From Nostocales cyanobacterium Centralia_MAG_434 (lineage in GTDB: Bacteria > Cyanobacteriota > Cyanobacteriia > Cyanobacteriales > Nostocaceae): a DNA stretch of 34,999 nt. The notes below the pieces were generated by a model that ran no database searches, was not told the origin of the DNA, and saw only the letters and a program-made list of their open reading frames with translations. A program made the position numbers and the translations under genes. Positions 1-8,098 of the stretch are shown here, in pieces. The stretch's first letter is position 1; each line of letters starts with the position of its first letter. The stretch lies in contig JAJPJF010000307.1 of assembly GCA_021324415.1 (NCBI GenBank), forward strand, positions 1 through 34,999, written 5' to 3'.

Positions 1-115
1 AGTTGCTTCAAGTCGGCCGAGCCGGACGCCAGTCACCTACGGAAGGAAACCCTCCTGCAGTGCTGGCTCCCCAACGCACTGGCTCCTCCTAACTCCTAAC
101 TCCCAACTCCTATCT
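1..115. repeat. Dispersed spacer repeat ending in a heptamer array
   Basis: The left edge is non-coding. It holds a GC-richer block with repeated CTGGCTCC words and a small inverted repeat (CAGTGC at 58-63, GCACTG at 76-81). This kind of block is familiar from Nostocales spacers (recollection, not searched). It runs into heptamers CCTAACT, CCTAACT, CCCAACT and CCTATCT at 88-115, which read as AGTTAGG-type units on the other strand. The array abuts the 3' end of fabH, and its last unit overlaps the fabH stop codon at 110-112. Confidence 0.6.
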
Positions 116-1102
116 TCCCCATTGAAAAATTGCCGCTCCCCAGGACAGACCTGCTCCGAAGCCGGATGCCACAATGATATCACCCGACTTAATTTTTCTA
201 TGCTGTACTGCTTCGTCTAGGGCAAGGGGTATGGAGGCGGCAGAGGTATTGCCGTAGTTAGCAAGATTACTGATAACTTTATATTCTGGAATGTTTAAGC
301 GCTGAGCAACAGCGTCTAGAATGCGCTGATTGGCTTGATGTAATATTAGCCAATCTATTTGATCAACGCTAAGGTTGGCACGAAACAAAGCTTTATCTAT
401 AACTTCTGGCACTTTTTGGACAGCAAAACGGTAAACTTCTTTGCCGTTCATCGTGATAGGGTGGAAATTCCCTTGGCCAATATTGACATCTTGAATCAGT
501 GATATTGATTTAGATGTATATGGAAGGTTGAGTTGGTTGTTTTGAGAACCGTCGCTTTTGAGTTCAAATCCCAGTAAGCGATCGCTCTGATTTGCCTGTA
601 ATACTACAGAGCCTGCTCCATCGCCAAATAGTATACAAGTGCTTCTGTCTTGCCAATCTACCCATCGGGAGAGGATATCTGCTCCTATCAATAGTATGTT
701 TTGGTAAGCTCCAGTCCTAATATATTGAGCAGCAGTAACTAATCCAAACACAAACCCAGAGCAGGCAGCCGTTAAATCAAATGCTACAGCTTTGGTTGCT
801 CCTAATTCTGCTTGAATTTTACAAGCGCTACCAAATAAGTCATCAGTGGTGGAAGTTGCTAACAAAATAAGATCCAACTCTTGTGGTTGTACTCCTGCTG
901 CTGCAAGTGCTTTTCTGCTGGCTGCAGTAGCAAGCTCAGTCAAGGATTCACTAGGTTTTGCCAGCCTTCGCTGACGAATTCCTGTCCTTGTCGTAATCCA
1001 CTCATCTGATGTATCAACTAGTTTAGTCAGCCCCTGGTTATCTAGGCAAGTGGCTGGTACTGCTGAGCCACTGCCTGTAATTGCCATTCCTAAGTTTTGC
1101 AC
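110..1102 (-). CDS. fabH: 3-oxoacyl-[acyl-carrier-protein] synthase III (KAS III)
   Basis: FabH condenses acetyl-CoA with malonyl-ACP to start type II fatty acid synthesis in the cytoplasm. The catalytic cysteine lies in DLTAACSGF. The histidine is in LILHQANQRI and the asparagine in ISNLANYGNTSAAS, giving the Cys-His-Asn triad of KAS III. The C-terminal glycine-rich GFGAGLSWG motif is intact. The open frame extends to a TTG at 1117. I prefer the GTG at 1102 (protein starting MQNLGMAITGSG, 330 aa) because GGGAG lies 8 nt upstream and related cyanobacterial proteins start at this point (recollection). An ATG at 1087 is a third option. The gene follows plsX with a gap of about 100 bp on the same strand, the usual plsX-fabH order, so co-transcription is likely. 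Confidence 0.96.
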   Translation of the reverse strand: MQNLGMAITGSGSAVPATCLDNQGLTKLVDTSDEWITTRTGIRQRRLAKPSESLTELATAASRKALAAAGVQPQELDLILLATSTTDDLFGSACKIQAELGATKAVAFDLTAACSGFVFGLVTAAQYIRTGAYQNILLIGADILSRWVDWQDRSTCILFGDGAGSVVLQANQSDRLLGFELKSDGSQNNQLNLPYTSKSISLIQDVNIGQGNFHPITMNGKEVYRFAVQKVPEVIDKALFRANLSVDQIDWLILHQANQRILDAVAQRLNIPEYKVISNLANYGNTSAASIPLALDEAVQHRKIKSGDIIVASGFGAGLSWGAAIFQWGR

Positions 1103-1199
1103 TCCTACTTCTCCCAAAGCGATCAGCTATTAGTTATTAGTTGTGAACTGTGAGCTAGTGCTCAGAAAAGGGATTTCCCTAATGAAGGACTAATAACCG

Positions 1200-2225
1200 C
1201 TAGCTACTTTCGCCCTGTAGACTTTGATATCGGCTTTGAATCTGTTGTAGCACTTGGTTATCAACAGCTTCTTTTGCCATGCGGATTGCATTAAAAATTG
1301 AAGGTGCTTGAGAACTGCCGTGACTAATAATGCAAATTCCTGACACACCCAAAAGTAATGCACCGCCGTGTTCTGCGTGATCTACCCGTTGCTTAATACG
1401 CCTGAGATTGGGTTTGAGAATTGCAGTACCTAGTTGACCTCGCAATCCTTGGGGTAATTCTTCTCTGATAATTTGTAACATTACCTCTCCAACCGCCTCG
1501 GCAAATTTCAACAATACATTGCCCACAAAGCCATCACACACAATCACATCAAAGCGGCCAGAGAGCACATCACGTCCTTCGGCATTGCCAATAAAAGAAA
1601 TTTGAGGATTTTCAAGCAGCATTTGATGAGCACGGACAGTGGCATCATTGCCTTTTGTATCTTCTTCACCGATATTTAACAAACCCACTTTGGGTTCTGG
1701 AGTGCCCAAAACATATCGGCTGTAAATTGATCCCATCAGAGCAAACTGCTCTAAAAACTTAGGACGGCAATCCACGTTTGCGCCGACATCAAGTATCAGC
1801 ACTGGCTTACCTGCTACTATCGTAGGGAAAACCGCACCAATTGCCGGACGGTCAATTCCTGGTAATCGTCCCAAGCGGAACAAAGCAGCTGCCATAGCAG
1901 CGCCAGAGTGACCAGCAGACACCACAGCGTCTGCTTTGCTTTGCTTCACCAAATCCATAGCCACATTGATTGAAGCCTTCGGTTTGCGCCTAATGGCGTT
2001 TAAAGGCTCTTCATCCATTGCGATCGCTCCCTCAGCGGGAACAATCTCTACCTGTCCCAAAGTTGATTTTGGTGGCAGTTGGCTGTTAATTTCTTGGGGA
2101 TCTCCCACCAACAATACTTCCACACCCAATTCTTCTCGTGCCCGCAGTGCGCCAGCTACGATTTCACTAGGTGCGTGATCCCCTCCCATTGCATCAATTG
2201 CGATCCGTACGCCAGTCGATCCCAT
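1200..2225 (-). CDS. plsX: Phosphate acyltransferase PlsX
   Basis: PlsX converts acyl-ACP and phosphate to acyl-phosphate, the donor for glycerol-3-phosphate acylation in phospholipid synthesis. It is a peripheral membrane enzyme. The 341-aa protein has the family N-terminus IAIDAMGGDHAPSEIV, the AEGAIAMDEEP region, VVSAGHSGAAMAAALF, LLNIGEEDTKGND and VVCDGFVGNVLLKFAE, all typical of PlsX. Length is normal. The ATG at 2225 is followed at once by conserved sequence. It lies directly upstream of fabH on the minus strand, so acyl-phosphate formation and KAS III are probably co-expressed. Upstream is an 808-bp spacer that should hold its promoter, but I could not choose a convincing -10/-35 pair. 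Confidence 0.96.
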   Translation of the reverse strand: MGSTGVRIAIDAMGGDHAPSEIVAGALRAREELGVEVLLVGDPQEINSQLPPKSTLGQVEIVPAEGAIAMDEEPLNAIRRKPKASINVAMDLVKQSKADAVVSAGHSGAAMAAALFRLGRLPGIDRPAIGAVFPTIVAGKPVLILDVGANVDCRPKFLEQFALMGSIYSRYVLGTPEPKVGLLNIGEEDTKGNDATVRAHQMLLENPQISFIGNAEGRDVLSGRFDVIVCDGFVGNVLLKFAEAVGEVMLQIIREELPQGLRGQLGTAILKPNLRRIKQRVDHAEHGGALLLGVSGICIISHGSSQAPSIFNAIRMAKEAVDNQVLQQIQSRYQSLQGESS

Positions 2226-3033
2226 TGCTTAGAGCTTCTAGAAACCTTACAAATTTTACCAGATGCCTCTGTTGAAAATAGTTGATTTCTGACTGCAAAA
2301 TATGTTTGTCAATTGAAGGCAAACGGTGAATTCTGAAATAGCAGACAAATCTTACGGGTTTTCCCGTATTTTTGAAAGAAGAATGTAACAACTGAATAGT
2401 TTTTCCACTGATTTATCTCAGAGGGTTTTATCCAGTCACTATTCCCCTAACTTCATAGTTCATCCGTTGTCCTTATTGTTTTCAACAGAGATTCTGCCAA
2501 GCCCAACATAACACGAATCACTACTTTGACACGCTTCCATGAGTAACCTTGTTTATGAGATAGCACGGAAATACTCGAATTTGCGACAGATGACAATTGC
2601 AAAAACTTGCCTGATAAGGTGCTAACAACTAGGAAGAAATATTTTGAAAGGCATAACCCAGCTAACATCTATCTGAGTGATGCCCAAGTTGGCGAACAAA
2701 GATTCATCTACCCAAGCATTCAAAAAGCCTTTCCCTCAGACTTGTTTATTAGATTTCTGCCAAGAAAAAAGCTATAACCATTTCAAAACAAAAAGTATAA
2801 ATCCAGAGACAAGTATCTCAACTATGGATGCAACACTGAAGAAAAATGTAATGGAAAAAACTTCACCTATACTGATACTCAGATGAGGGTTACACCCCCT
2901 ACCATAACTTGAGTATCCACCCCACTTCCGCAATTCGATAATCAGCAGTTATCATGACTCAATGCTGAAAGGCATTGATGAATCAACACATTACTACACA
3001 ACAAAAGTAGCACATTCTATAGAGGCGTAAAGA
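2226..3033. other. Long spacer without a convincing gene
   Basis: This 808-bp, AT-rich stretch separates divergent plsX and the carboxypeptidase gene. Short open frames exist on both strands (for example a GTG-started frame at 2677-2886), but none has a good ribosome site, a recognisable domain or convincing composition. The only structure I would mark is a hairpin with a T tract at 2353-2373. Promoters for both flanking genes must lie here. Confidence 0.6.
2353..2373 (+). terminator. Terminator-like hairpin with T tract
   Basis: TACGGG and CCCGTA form a perfect 6-bp stem around a TTTT loop and are followed by five T on the plus strand. No plus-strand gene ends just before it. It may end a short RNA, or be a leader hairpin of plsX read on the other strand. 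The stem is short, so confidence is low. Confidence 0.35.
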
Positions 3034-4356
3034 ATGCTGGAATTATTTGGTTCAGGTTTGATTTCACTTTGGCTAGAGATGGCTGGGGTACAAGTCAAGC
3101 CTATAGATGCCTTAGATATTTTGGCTTGGCAAAGTAGTCCAGGCTTGATTCTTACGACTGATCCAAATCCAGCTGGGACCACCACAGTGCAAGAGTATCT
3201 TAAGGATCTGCAAACATTGAAGTTGGTCACAGGCAATCAAACAGATAATCAGGGAGTGTGGATACAGTCAGGACCTATGCTCATGGCTAATCACCAAGGC
3301 TCGACACCTCTACCTGCTGCATCTTTAACCAAAATTGCCACCACGCTCGTTGCTTTTAAAACTTTTGGACCAGACCACCAATTTCAAACTTTAGTAAGTG
3401 CTACAGGACCAATACAAAATGGAGTGTTAGAGGGGGATTTAGTCATTACTGGTGGAGGTGATCCTTTATTTGTCTGGGAAGAAGCGATTACCCTTGGTAA
3501 TACTCTTAACCAAATGGGCATTAAGCAGGTCAAGGGAAATTTGGTGATCACTGGTAATTTCGCACTGAATTTCCAACGTAATCCACTGTTGGCAGGTCAG
3601 TTACTCAAAAAAGCACTAAACTATACAACTTGGCCACGTCCGGCTGCTTTCCAGTATTTGCTAATGCCGAAAGGGACTCCTAAACCTCAAGTTGTCATCA
3701 CTGGACAGGTGCGATTAGCCTCGCAACCAAACCCACAACAAACTCTGTTAGTACGTCACTACTCATTGCCGTTGAAACAACTTATCAAAGAGATGAACGT
3801 TTTCAGCAATAATGATATGGCAGAAATGCTGGCAGAGAATGTCGGAGGGGCACCTGTAGTACAATCAACGGCAGCTCAGCTGGCTGGAGTACCAGAGTCG
3901 GAAATTCAACTCATCAATGGTTCAGGATTAGGACCAGAAAATCGCATTTCCCCCAGAGCTATTTGCGCTATGTTAATGGCATTGCAACGTGAAGCAGTTG
4001 CCCATCAATTAGATCTAGCTGATTTATTTCTTATGTCTGGGTTAGACCACCGAGGAACTATACATGGTAGACATATCCCTCTCGCTACAGTCATCAAAAC
4101 TGGCACCCTTAGAGATGTCAGTTCCTTAGCAGGAGTCATGCCCACACGCGATCGCGGTTTAGTCTGGTTTGCTATCTTTAACCGTGGTACAAATTTATCA
4201 GCTTTCCGTACAGGACAAGATAAACTGTTACAACGTCTTGTACAGCTACTTCAAATATCTCCAAGCGTCCCCGATGCTTTAACACCCCACTCAACGACCG
4301 ATCATATACCTGTATTAGGTGCAGTGAATCGTAATGAAATCGTCTCTAAAGGGTAA
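3034..4356 (+). CDS. dacB: D-alanyl-D-alanine carboxypeptidase (PBP4 / DacB family)
   Basis: This class C low-molecular-weight penicillin-binding protein removes the terminal D-Ala from, or cleaves cross-links in, peptidoglycan in the periplasm. The active-site set is complete: SxxK at S97-K100 (AASLTKIATT), SxN at S258-N260 (FSNNDMAE) and KTG at 355-357 (VIKTGTLRDVSS). The 440-aa length fits PBP4-type proteins. The N-terminus (MLELFGSGLISLWLEMAG) is only weakly hydrophobic and is not a classical signal peptide, so export is inferred from the family. The ATG at 3034 has GAGG about 10 nt upstream. It stands alone and converges on lptC across a repeat-filled spacer. The product name is secure at family level; whether it acts mainly as carboxypeptidase or endopeptidase cannot be told from sequence. 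Confidence 0.92.
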   Translation: MLELFGSGLISLWLEMAGVQVKPIDALDILAWQSSPGLILTTDPNPAGTTTVQEYLKDLQTLKLVTGNQTDNQGVWIQSGPMLMANHQGSTPLPAASLTKIATTLVAFKTFGPDHQFQTLVSATGPIQNGVLEGDLVITGGGDPLFVWEEAITLGNTLNQMGIKQVKGNLVITGNFALNFQRNPLLAGQLLKKALNYTTWPRPAAFQYLLMPKGTPKPQVVITGQVRLASQPNPQQTLLVRHYSLPLKQLIKEMNVFSNNDMAEMLAENVGGAPVVQSTAAQLAGVPESEIQLINGSGLGPENRISPRAICAMLMALQREAVAHQLDLADLFLMSGLDHRGTIHGRHIPLATVIKTGTLRDVSSLAGVMPTRDRGLVWFAIFNRGTNLSAFRTGQDKLLQRLVQLLQISPSVPDALTPHSTTDHIPVLGAVNRNEIVSKG

Positions 4357-4360
4357 GTGA

Positions 4361-4388
4361 AGTTAGGAGTTAGGAATTAGGAGTTAGG
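4361..4388 (+). repeat. Heptamer STRR, four AGTTAGG-type units
   Basis: AGTTAGG, AGTTAGG, AATTAGG, AGTTAGG run head to tail, starting 4 bp after the dacB stop. The first three units recur in the same order at 25819-25839. This is the short tandemly repeated repetitive sequence class of filamentous cyanobacteria. Confidence 0.85.
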
Positions 4389-4406
4389 GCGCAAGACATT
4401 GCGCCC
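4387..4406. repeat. GC-rich hairpin between convergent genes
   Basis: GGGCGCAA and TTGCGCCC form a perfect 8-bp stem around the loop GACA. It lies between two heptamer arrays in the dacB/lptC convergent spacer. It has no T tract but could still slow or protect transcript ends on both strands. Confidence 0.6.
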
Positions 4407-4418
4407 GTCCATAAAGCG

Positions 4419-4449
4419 CTGATAACTGATAACTGATAACTGATAACTG
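4419..4449 (+). repeat. Heptamer STRR, CTGATAA x4
   Basis: Four exact copies of CTGATAA followed by CTG lie immediately before the lptC stop codon. It is a second, different heptamer type in the same 95-bp spacer. Confidence 0.85.
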
Positions 4450-4451
4450 TT

Positions 4452-5726
4452 TCACTCTCCGTTGTCTTTCGATTCCTTGGGAATAATCTGAGTGAATACC
4501 CTACCCCCAGAATTGCCACCATTAACAACAATGTTTTCTTGTTCTAGATTACCGGAAGCCTGTTGACCTGTAAAACTTAATGGTGGATCGACTTGATGAT
4601 AGACTACATTTCCCTGAGCAGCAAGCAAATTGGTATTAAGATACCAAGTTAAAGTATTAGAATGAAGTGTCTGACCACGCTGCCCAATACTATTGACATT
4701 ACCTGTTAAATACACAGTATTTTGTTGCATCTGCATCTCACCTTGATTTGCAGTTACAGTCAGATTCTTAGCGCGATGAAACACGCGGACAGGAGTATTT
4801 GTAATTATAGTTTCTGTGTTCAAGTTCCAACTCATAGAGTTACTAGCTATTTGCATTGGTGGATCTAGTAATTCTATTTGAGCATTCTTGTTAACGGTAG
4901 CAATTTTAGTTTTTAAATTGACTTCAGCCGTATCTCCCTTACCACGGTCGGTAATTTGATTATTCTGATAACGATCTATTTTTATAGGGCGATCGCCGAC
5001 AAGTTTTTCTTCTTTGATTTGCCAAATAAGATGCTCAGTTCGCATTTGCACTTGCGGTTGAATAGAGTTTGCAACCACTCCCCCATTAAATTCCATGTGT
5101 TGTTCGCGAGTTTTTACTCGCGCTTCCTGTGCTACTGCTTGTAGTTGTTTGTGGGTAACATTGAGTTTGTCACGGACAATTAACAAATCCTCTTTGGGTC
5201 TCCATTCCAATTCATTACCTCGCATAACAACACCATTATGTGGGTCTGTAGCTACAATTTTTCCTCTAAGAATCAGTTGTTTTCCATCCTCTTTAATGTC
5301 TGCTTGTTGCCCTTGTACTTGGTAAATGACTTTGCCATCTTGATACAATTCACCATAGGGACTTTCTGCTTGACCGAGTTGTTTTTCTTTGGTGTATTTT
5401 GCTCGTTTAGCTCTGACTTTCCAAATAGGTCGTCCTACTTCATCTGCTTGTTCTAAAGTTACATCAAAGAAATTTAAATTACTATCTACATTATGTGCAG
5501 AGGGAGTCTCAGCAGATGATTTTGTCACTTTATTGGTTTGATCCCCACAAGCAAAAAGCCCAATTATTAAACAAAAAGTCAAAGGAAAAAAGAGGAATAA
5601 GGGAATCAAGGAACGAGAGCGTGAGAAATGAGAAGGGATTTTCGCCAACTCCCCTTTTCTCTTTATCTCCCTCGTCTCCCTTGTCTCCTTACTTGCCTCT
5701 ACTCTGTTTCTATCTTGCTGAGTCAT
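4452..5726 (-). CDS. lptC: LPS export ABC transporter periplasmic protein LptC (cyanobacterial long form)
   Basis: LptC receives lipopolysaccharide from LptB2FG and passes it across the periplasm; it is anchored in the inner membrane. The 424-aa protein has a basic N-terminus, one hydrophobic segment (about 40-59) ending in a lipobox-like LFAC with C60, then an LptC/OstA-like beta region with FDVTLEQADEVGRPIWKVRAKRA. The later repeats look LptA-like (VYLTGNVNSIGQRGQTLHS). It is much longer than the roughly 190-aa enterobacterial LptC, as is usual in cyanobacteria. Residues 13-26 (KETRETREIKRKGE) are encoded by repeat-like purine-rich DNA. An alternative start is a TTG at 5609. I keep the ATG at 5726 because it overlaps the labA-like stop as ATGA, suggesting translational coupling. 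Lipoprotein status is uncertain because the pre-signal stretch is unusually long. Confidence 0.85.
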   Translation of the reverse strand: MTQQDRNRVEASKETRETREIKRKGELAKIPSHFSRSRSLIPLFLFFPLTFCLIIGLFACGDQTNKVTKSSAETPSAHNVDSNLNFFDVTLEQADEVGRPIWKVRAKRAKYTKEKQLGQAESPYGELYQDGKVIYQVQGQQADIKEDGKQLILRGKIVATDPHNGVVMRGNELEWRPKEDLLIVRDKLNVTHKQLQAVAQEARVKTREQHMEFNGGVVANSIQPQVQMRTEHLIWQIKEEKLVGDRPIKIDRYQNNQITDRGKGDTAEVNLKTKIATVNKNAQIELLDPPMQIASNSMSWNLNTETIITNTPVRVFHRAKNLTVTANQGEMQMQQNTVYLTGNVNSIGQRGQTLHSNTLTWYLNTNLLAAQGNVVYHQVDPPLSFTGQQASGNLEQENIVVNGGNSGGRVFTQIIPKESKDNGE

Positions 5727-6355
5727 TGCTCTTGAACTTCAACATGACCATCTGTCTCTCTTTGTTCCTCCAAAAAACTCATACCAGATAAGGGTCGATA
5801 TGGATAGCTTTGACGAGGGGTCTTTTGGATATCTTCTTTAATAGCTTCCAAGTCAATGTAGCGATCAGAAACATTGATTAAGCTATCGCTTGTCATGGAG
5901 CGTAAACTAACGACTTCCACTCTTACTCCACGATAGCTAACTGAATTGACGGCATATGCCAAATCACCATCACCACTTACTAACACTGCTGTATCATAGG
6001 AATCTACCAAAGCCATCATATCAACTGCTATTTCTACATCTAAATTGGCTTTTTTTGAACCATCTGGCAGCTGTACTAAATCTTTGGCAATAACTCTGTA
6101 GCCATTGCGACGCATCCACAGTAGAAAGCCCTGTTGTTTTTCGTTGGTGCGATCAACACCTGTGTAGAAAAAAGCACGTAGTAGTCTAGATCCCCCTGTT
6201 AATCGACATAATAGCTTGGTGTAATCAATTTCGATTCCCAGTTGTAGTGCTGCATAAAATAAATTTGATCCGTCTATAAATATAGCGACACGACCCCGAT
6301 TTTCCAAAACCTGTTCCGGCGTGAATATGGCGTCGTTGTCCAAATTATTCAACAT
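5723..6355 (-). CDS. LabA-like NYN domain protein (DUF88)
   Basis: NYN proteins are PIN-like nucleases; in Synechococcus, LabA takes part in circadian output (family knowledge). With the start used here the protein has 210 aa. In the 215-aa longer reading, the acidic active-site residues are D33 (FIDGSNLFYA), D112 and D118 (LDVEIAVDMM) and D135/D137 (VSGDGDLAY), so the metal-binding set looks intact. The tail (after about residue 180) is low in predicted structure and ends acidic. Two ATGs are possible, at 6370 and 6355. I chose 6355 because GAGG lies 9 nt upstream and because MLNNLDNDAIFTPEQVL resembles the usual start of related proteins (recollection). Its stop overlaps the lptC start by 4 bp. 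Its circadian role in this organism is inference only. Confidence 0.88.
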   Translation of the reverse strand: MLNNLDNDAIFTPEQVLENRGRVAIFIDGSNLFYAALQLGIEIDYTKLLCRLTGGSRLLRAFFYTGVDRTNEKQQGFLLWMRRNGYRVIAKDLVQLPDGSKKANLDVEIAVDMMALVDSYDTAVLVSGDGDLAYAVNSVSYRGVRVEVVSLRSMTSDSLINVSDRYIDLEAIKEDIQKTPRQSYPYRPLSGMSFLEEQRETDGHVEVQEQ

Positions 6356-6442
6356 TGTGTCATACCTCATTTTTTATCACCTGTAGTAATTTATACTTGA
6401 ATTCACGTTTGCATACGAGTTAGAGCAGCTTATAATATGCAT

Positions 6443-6467
6443 TCAGGGCTAAGAAATTCAGCCCTGA
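6443..6467 (-). terminator. Stem-loop downstream of metG
   Basis: TCAGGGCT and AGCCCTGA form a perfect 8-bp stem around a 9-nt loop, about 30 nt past the metG stop on the minus strand. There is no T tract beyond it; instead an AT-rich TATTAT sequence follows, which could be the -10 of a promoter for the labA-like gene. It is either a metG 3' end or a processing site. Confidence 0.5.
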
Positions 6468-6496
6468 CAAATTTTAAAAAACAGACTTTGAAAGGA

Positions 6497-8098
6497 CTAT
6501 CGGGTTTTAGCCGATTCGATGCGCTGAAAGATTGGATGAGGTTTGCTGAACCTGTTTTGATTGTCTAGTACTCCCCATGTCCCATGAATGGCAAAGGGAG
6601 CAGAAATAGAAGTTTGTAATTGGTCGTTAAAGTCTATTCCGAAGCCCAGTTGCTGGTAAATGTCGCTACTGATATTTGGAATGATTGGAGATAGAAGATA
6701 AGCTGCCAGCCTCACTGATTCTAGAACTGTGTATAGGACTTGTTCCACTGCTTGTTGCTGTCCCTGTTTATAAAGTGACCAAGGTGCTTGCTCATCAATA
6801 AACTTATTGCTGGCTTGTACCAGTAAAAGAACAGTTTCACAAGCTTGATTGAAAGCTAGCGCTTCATAAGCATTTTTTACCTGTTCCCCCAGACGGAAAC
6901 CAATAGATTTTAAAGGATGCTCAAAAGGAATATCTTCATTTGTAATTTGCAGCACATTATCTGCGCAGTATTTCTTCACCATGTTCAAGGTACGATTCAG
7001 CAAATTACCTAAATCATTTGCCAAATCTGCATTCAGAACATTAATGAATCTACTTTCATTAAAATCGCCATCTTTACCAAATTCGATTTCCTTAAGGAAG
7101 TAATAACGAACGGCATCTGCACCATAGCACTTTATCAGCGCCACTGGGTCAAGGGTATTACCCAGAGTTTTACCCATTTTTTGACCATCTTTAGTCAAAA
7201 AGCCATGCACAAAGACTCTGTCTGGCAAAGGTAACCCTGCTGACAATAGCATTGCAGGCCAGGAAATTGCATGGAAGCGCAGGATATCTTTACCAATCAA
7301 GTGCAAATTGACAGGCCACCATTGCGTGAGAGCATTTTCTAAAGTTGTCTCCTCATCTGGTTCTAACAATGCTGTGATATAACCTAGCAGTGCATCAAAC
7401 CAGACATAAATAGTGTGTTTGGGATCAGCTGGTACTGGAAAACCCCACTCCATATTTATCCTGGAAACAGAAAAGTCTTGCAAACCTTGATTAACAAAGC
7501 TAAGGACTTCATTGCGCCGACTTTCAGGCTGAATAAAATCAGGTTTAGAACTATACAGTTCTCGTAATTGAGTTTGGTATTTCGATAAACGGAAGAAGTA
7601 GTTTTGCTCGTCCCGCCATTCAACTTCTTTGTTTGGATGAAGAGGACAACGATTTCCCTCTAATAGTTCTCGTTCTTCTTTAAATTCTTCACAGGAGACA
7701 CAATACCAGCCTTTTTGTTGTCCTAGATAGATGTCACCTCTTTCCCATAATCTCTGGAAGAATTCTTGGACAATCACTTCATGACGATGATCAGTCGTCC
7801 GAATATAGCGATTGTATTGAACATTTAGCAATTTCCATAAATCAATAAAACCCGCGGACATTTCATCACAAAAGCTTTGGGGCGATCGCCCTTTGCTTTC
7901 GGCTGTTCGCTGGATTTTTTGTCCATGCTCATCTGTACCTGTAATCAACAGTACCGAATTCCCCAAAAGTCTTTGAAACCGCGCTACTACATCTGCTGCC
8001 ATTGTTGTGTAAGCGCTGCCAATGTGGGGTAAATCGTTTACATAATATAGCGGTGTTGTCAGTGCAAATGTTTTTTCTTTTTTATTCACTAGATTCAT
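6497..8098 (-). CDS. metG: Methionyl-tRNA synthetase
   Basis: MetG charges initiator and elongator tRNA-Met in the cytoplasm. The 533-aa protein has the class I HIGH signature as HIGS (25-28), the ITGTDEHGQKI motif, a connective-peptide zinc knuckle (C133, C136, then C151 with H154) and the KMSKS loop as KMGKT (307-311). The KMSKS variant is a conservative change that still carries both lysines. The anticodon-binding helical domain occupies about residues 350-500. There is no C-terminal tRNA-binding (EMAP-like) extension, matching the short cyanobacterial form. The ATG at 8098 is followed directly by conserved sequence. It is divergent from the plsC-like gene over a 383-bp spacer. Confidence 0.97.
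   Translation of the reverse strand: MNLVNKKEKTFALTTPLYYVNDLPHIGSAYTTMAADVVARFQRLLGNSVLLITGTDEHGQKIQRTAESKGRSPQSFCDEMSAGFIDLWKLLNVQYNRYIRTTDHRHEVIVQEFFQRLWERGDIYLGQQKGWYCVSCEEFKEERELLEGNRCPLHPNKEVEWRDEQNYFFRLSKYQTQLRELYSSKPDFIQPESRRNEVLSFVNQGLQDFSVSRINMEWGFPVPADPKHTIYVWFDALLGYITALLEPDEETTLENALTQWWPVNLHLIGKDILRFHAISWPAMLLSAGLPLPDRVFVHGFLTKDGQKMGKTLGNTLDPVALIKCYGADAVRYYFLKEIEFGKDGDFNESRFINVLNADLANDLGNLLNRTLNMVKKYCADNVLQITNEDIPFEHPLKSIGFRLGEQVKNAYEALAFNQACETVLLLVQASNKFIDEQAPWSLYKQGQQQAVEQVLYTVLESVRLAAYLLSPIIPNISSDIYQQLGFGIDFNDQLQTSISAPFAIHGTWGVLDNQNRFSKPHPIFQRIESAKTR

Noticed and set aside
2677-2886. Open frame of 69 codons on plus in the long spacer
   Set aside because: It starts with GTG, has no ribosome site and no recognisable domain, and its composition is spacer-like.
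4361-4449. CRISPR-like array
   Set aside because: The units are 7 bp, head to tail without spacers, so they are heptamer STRRs.
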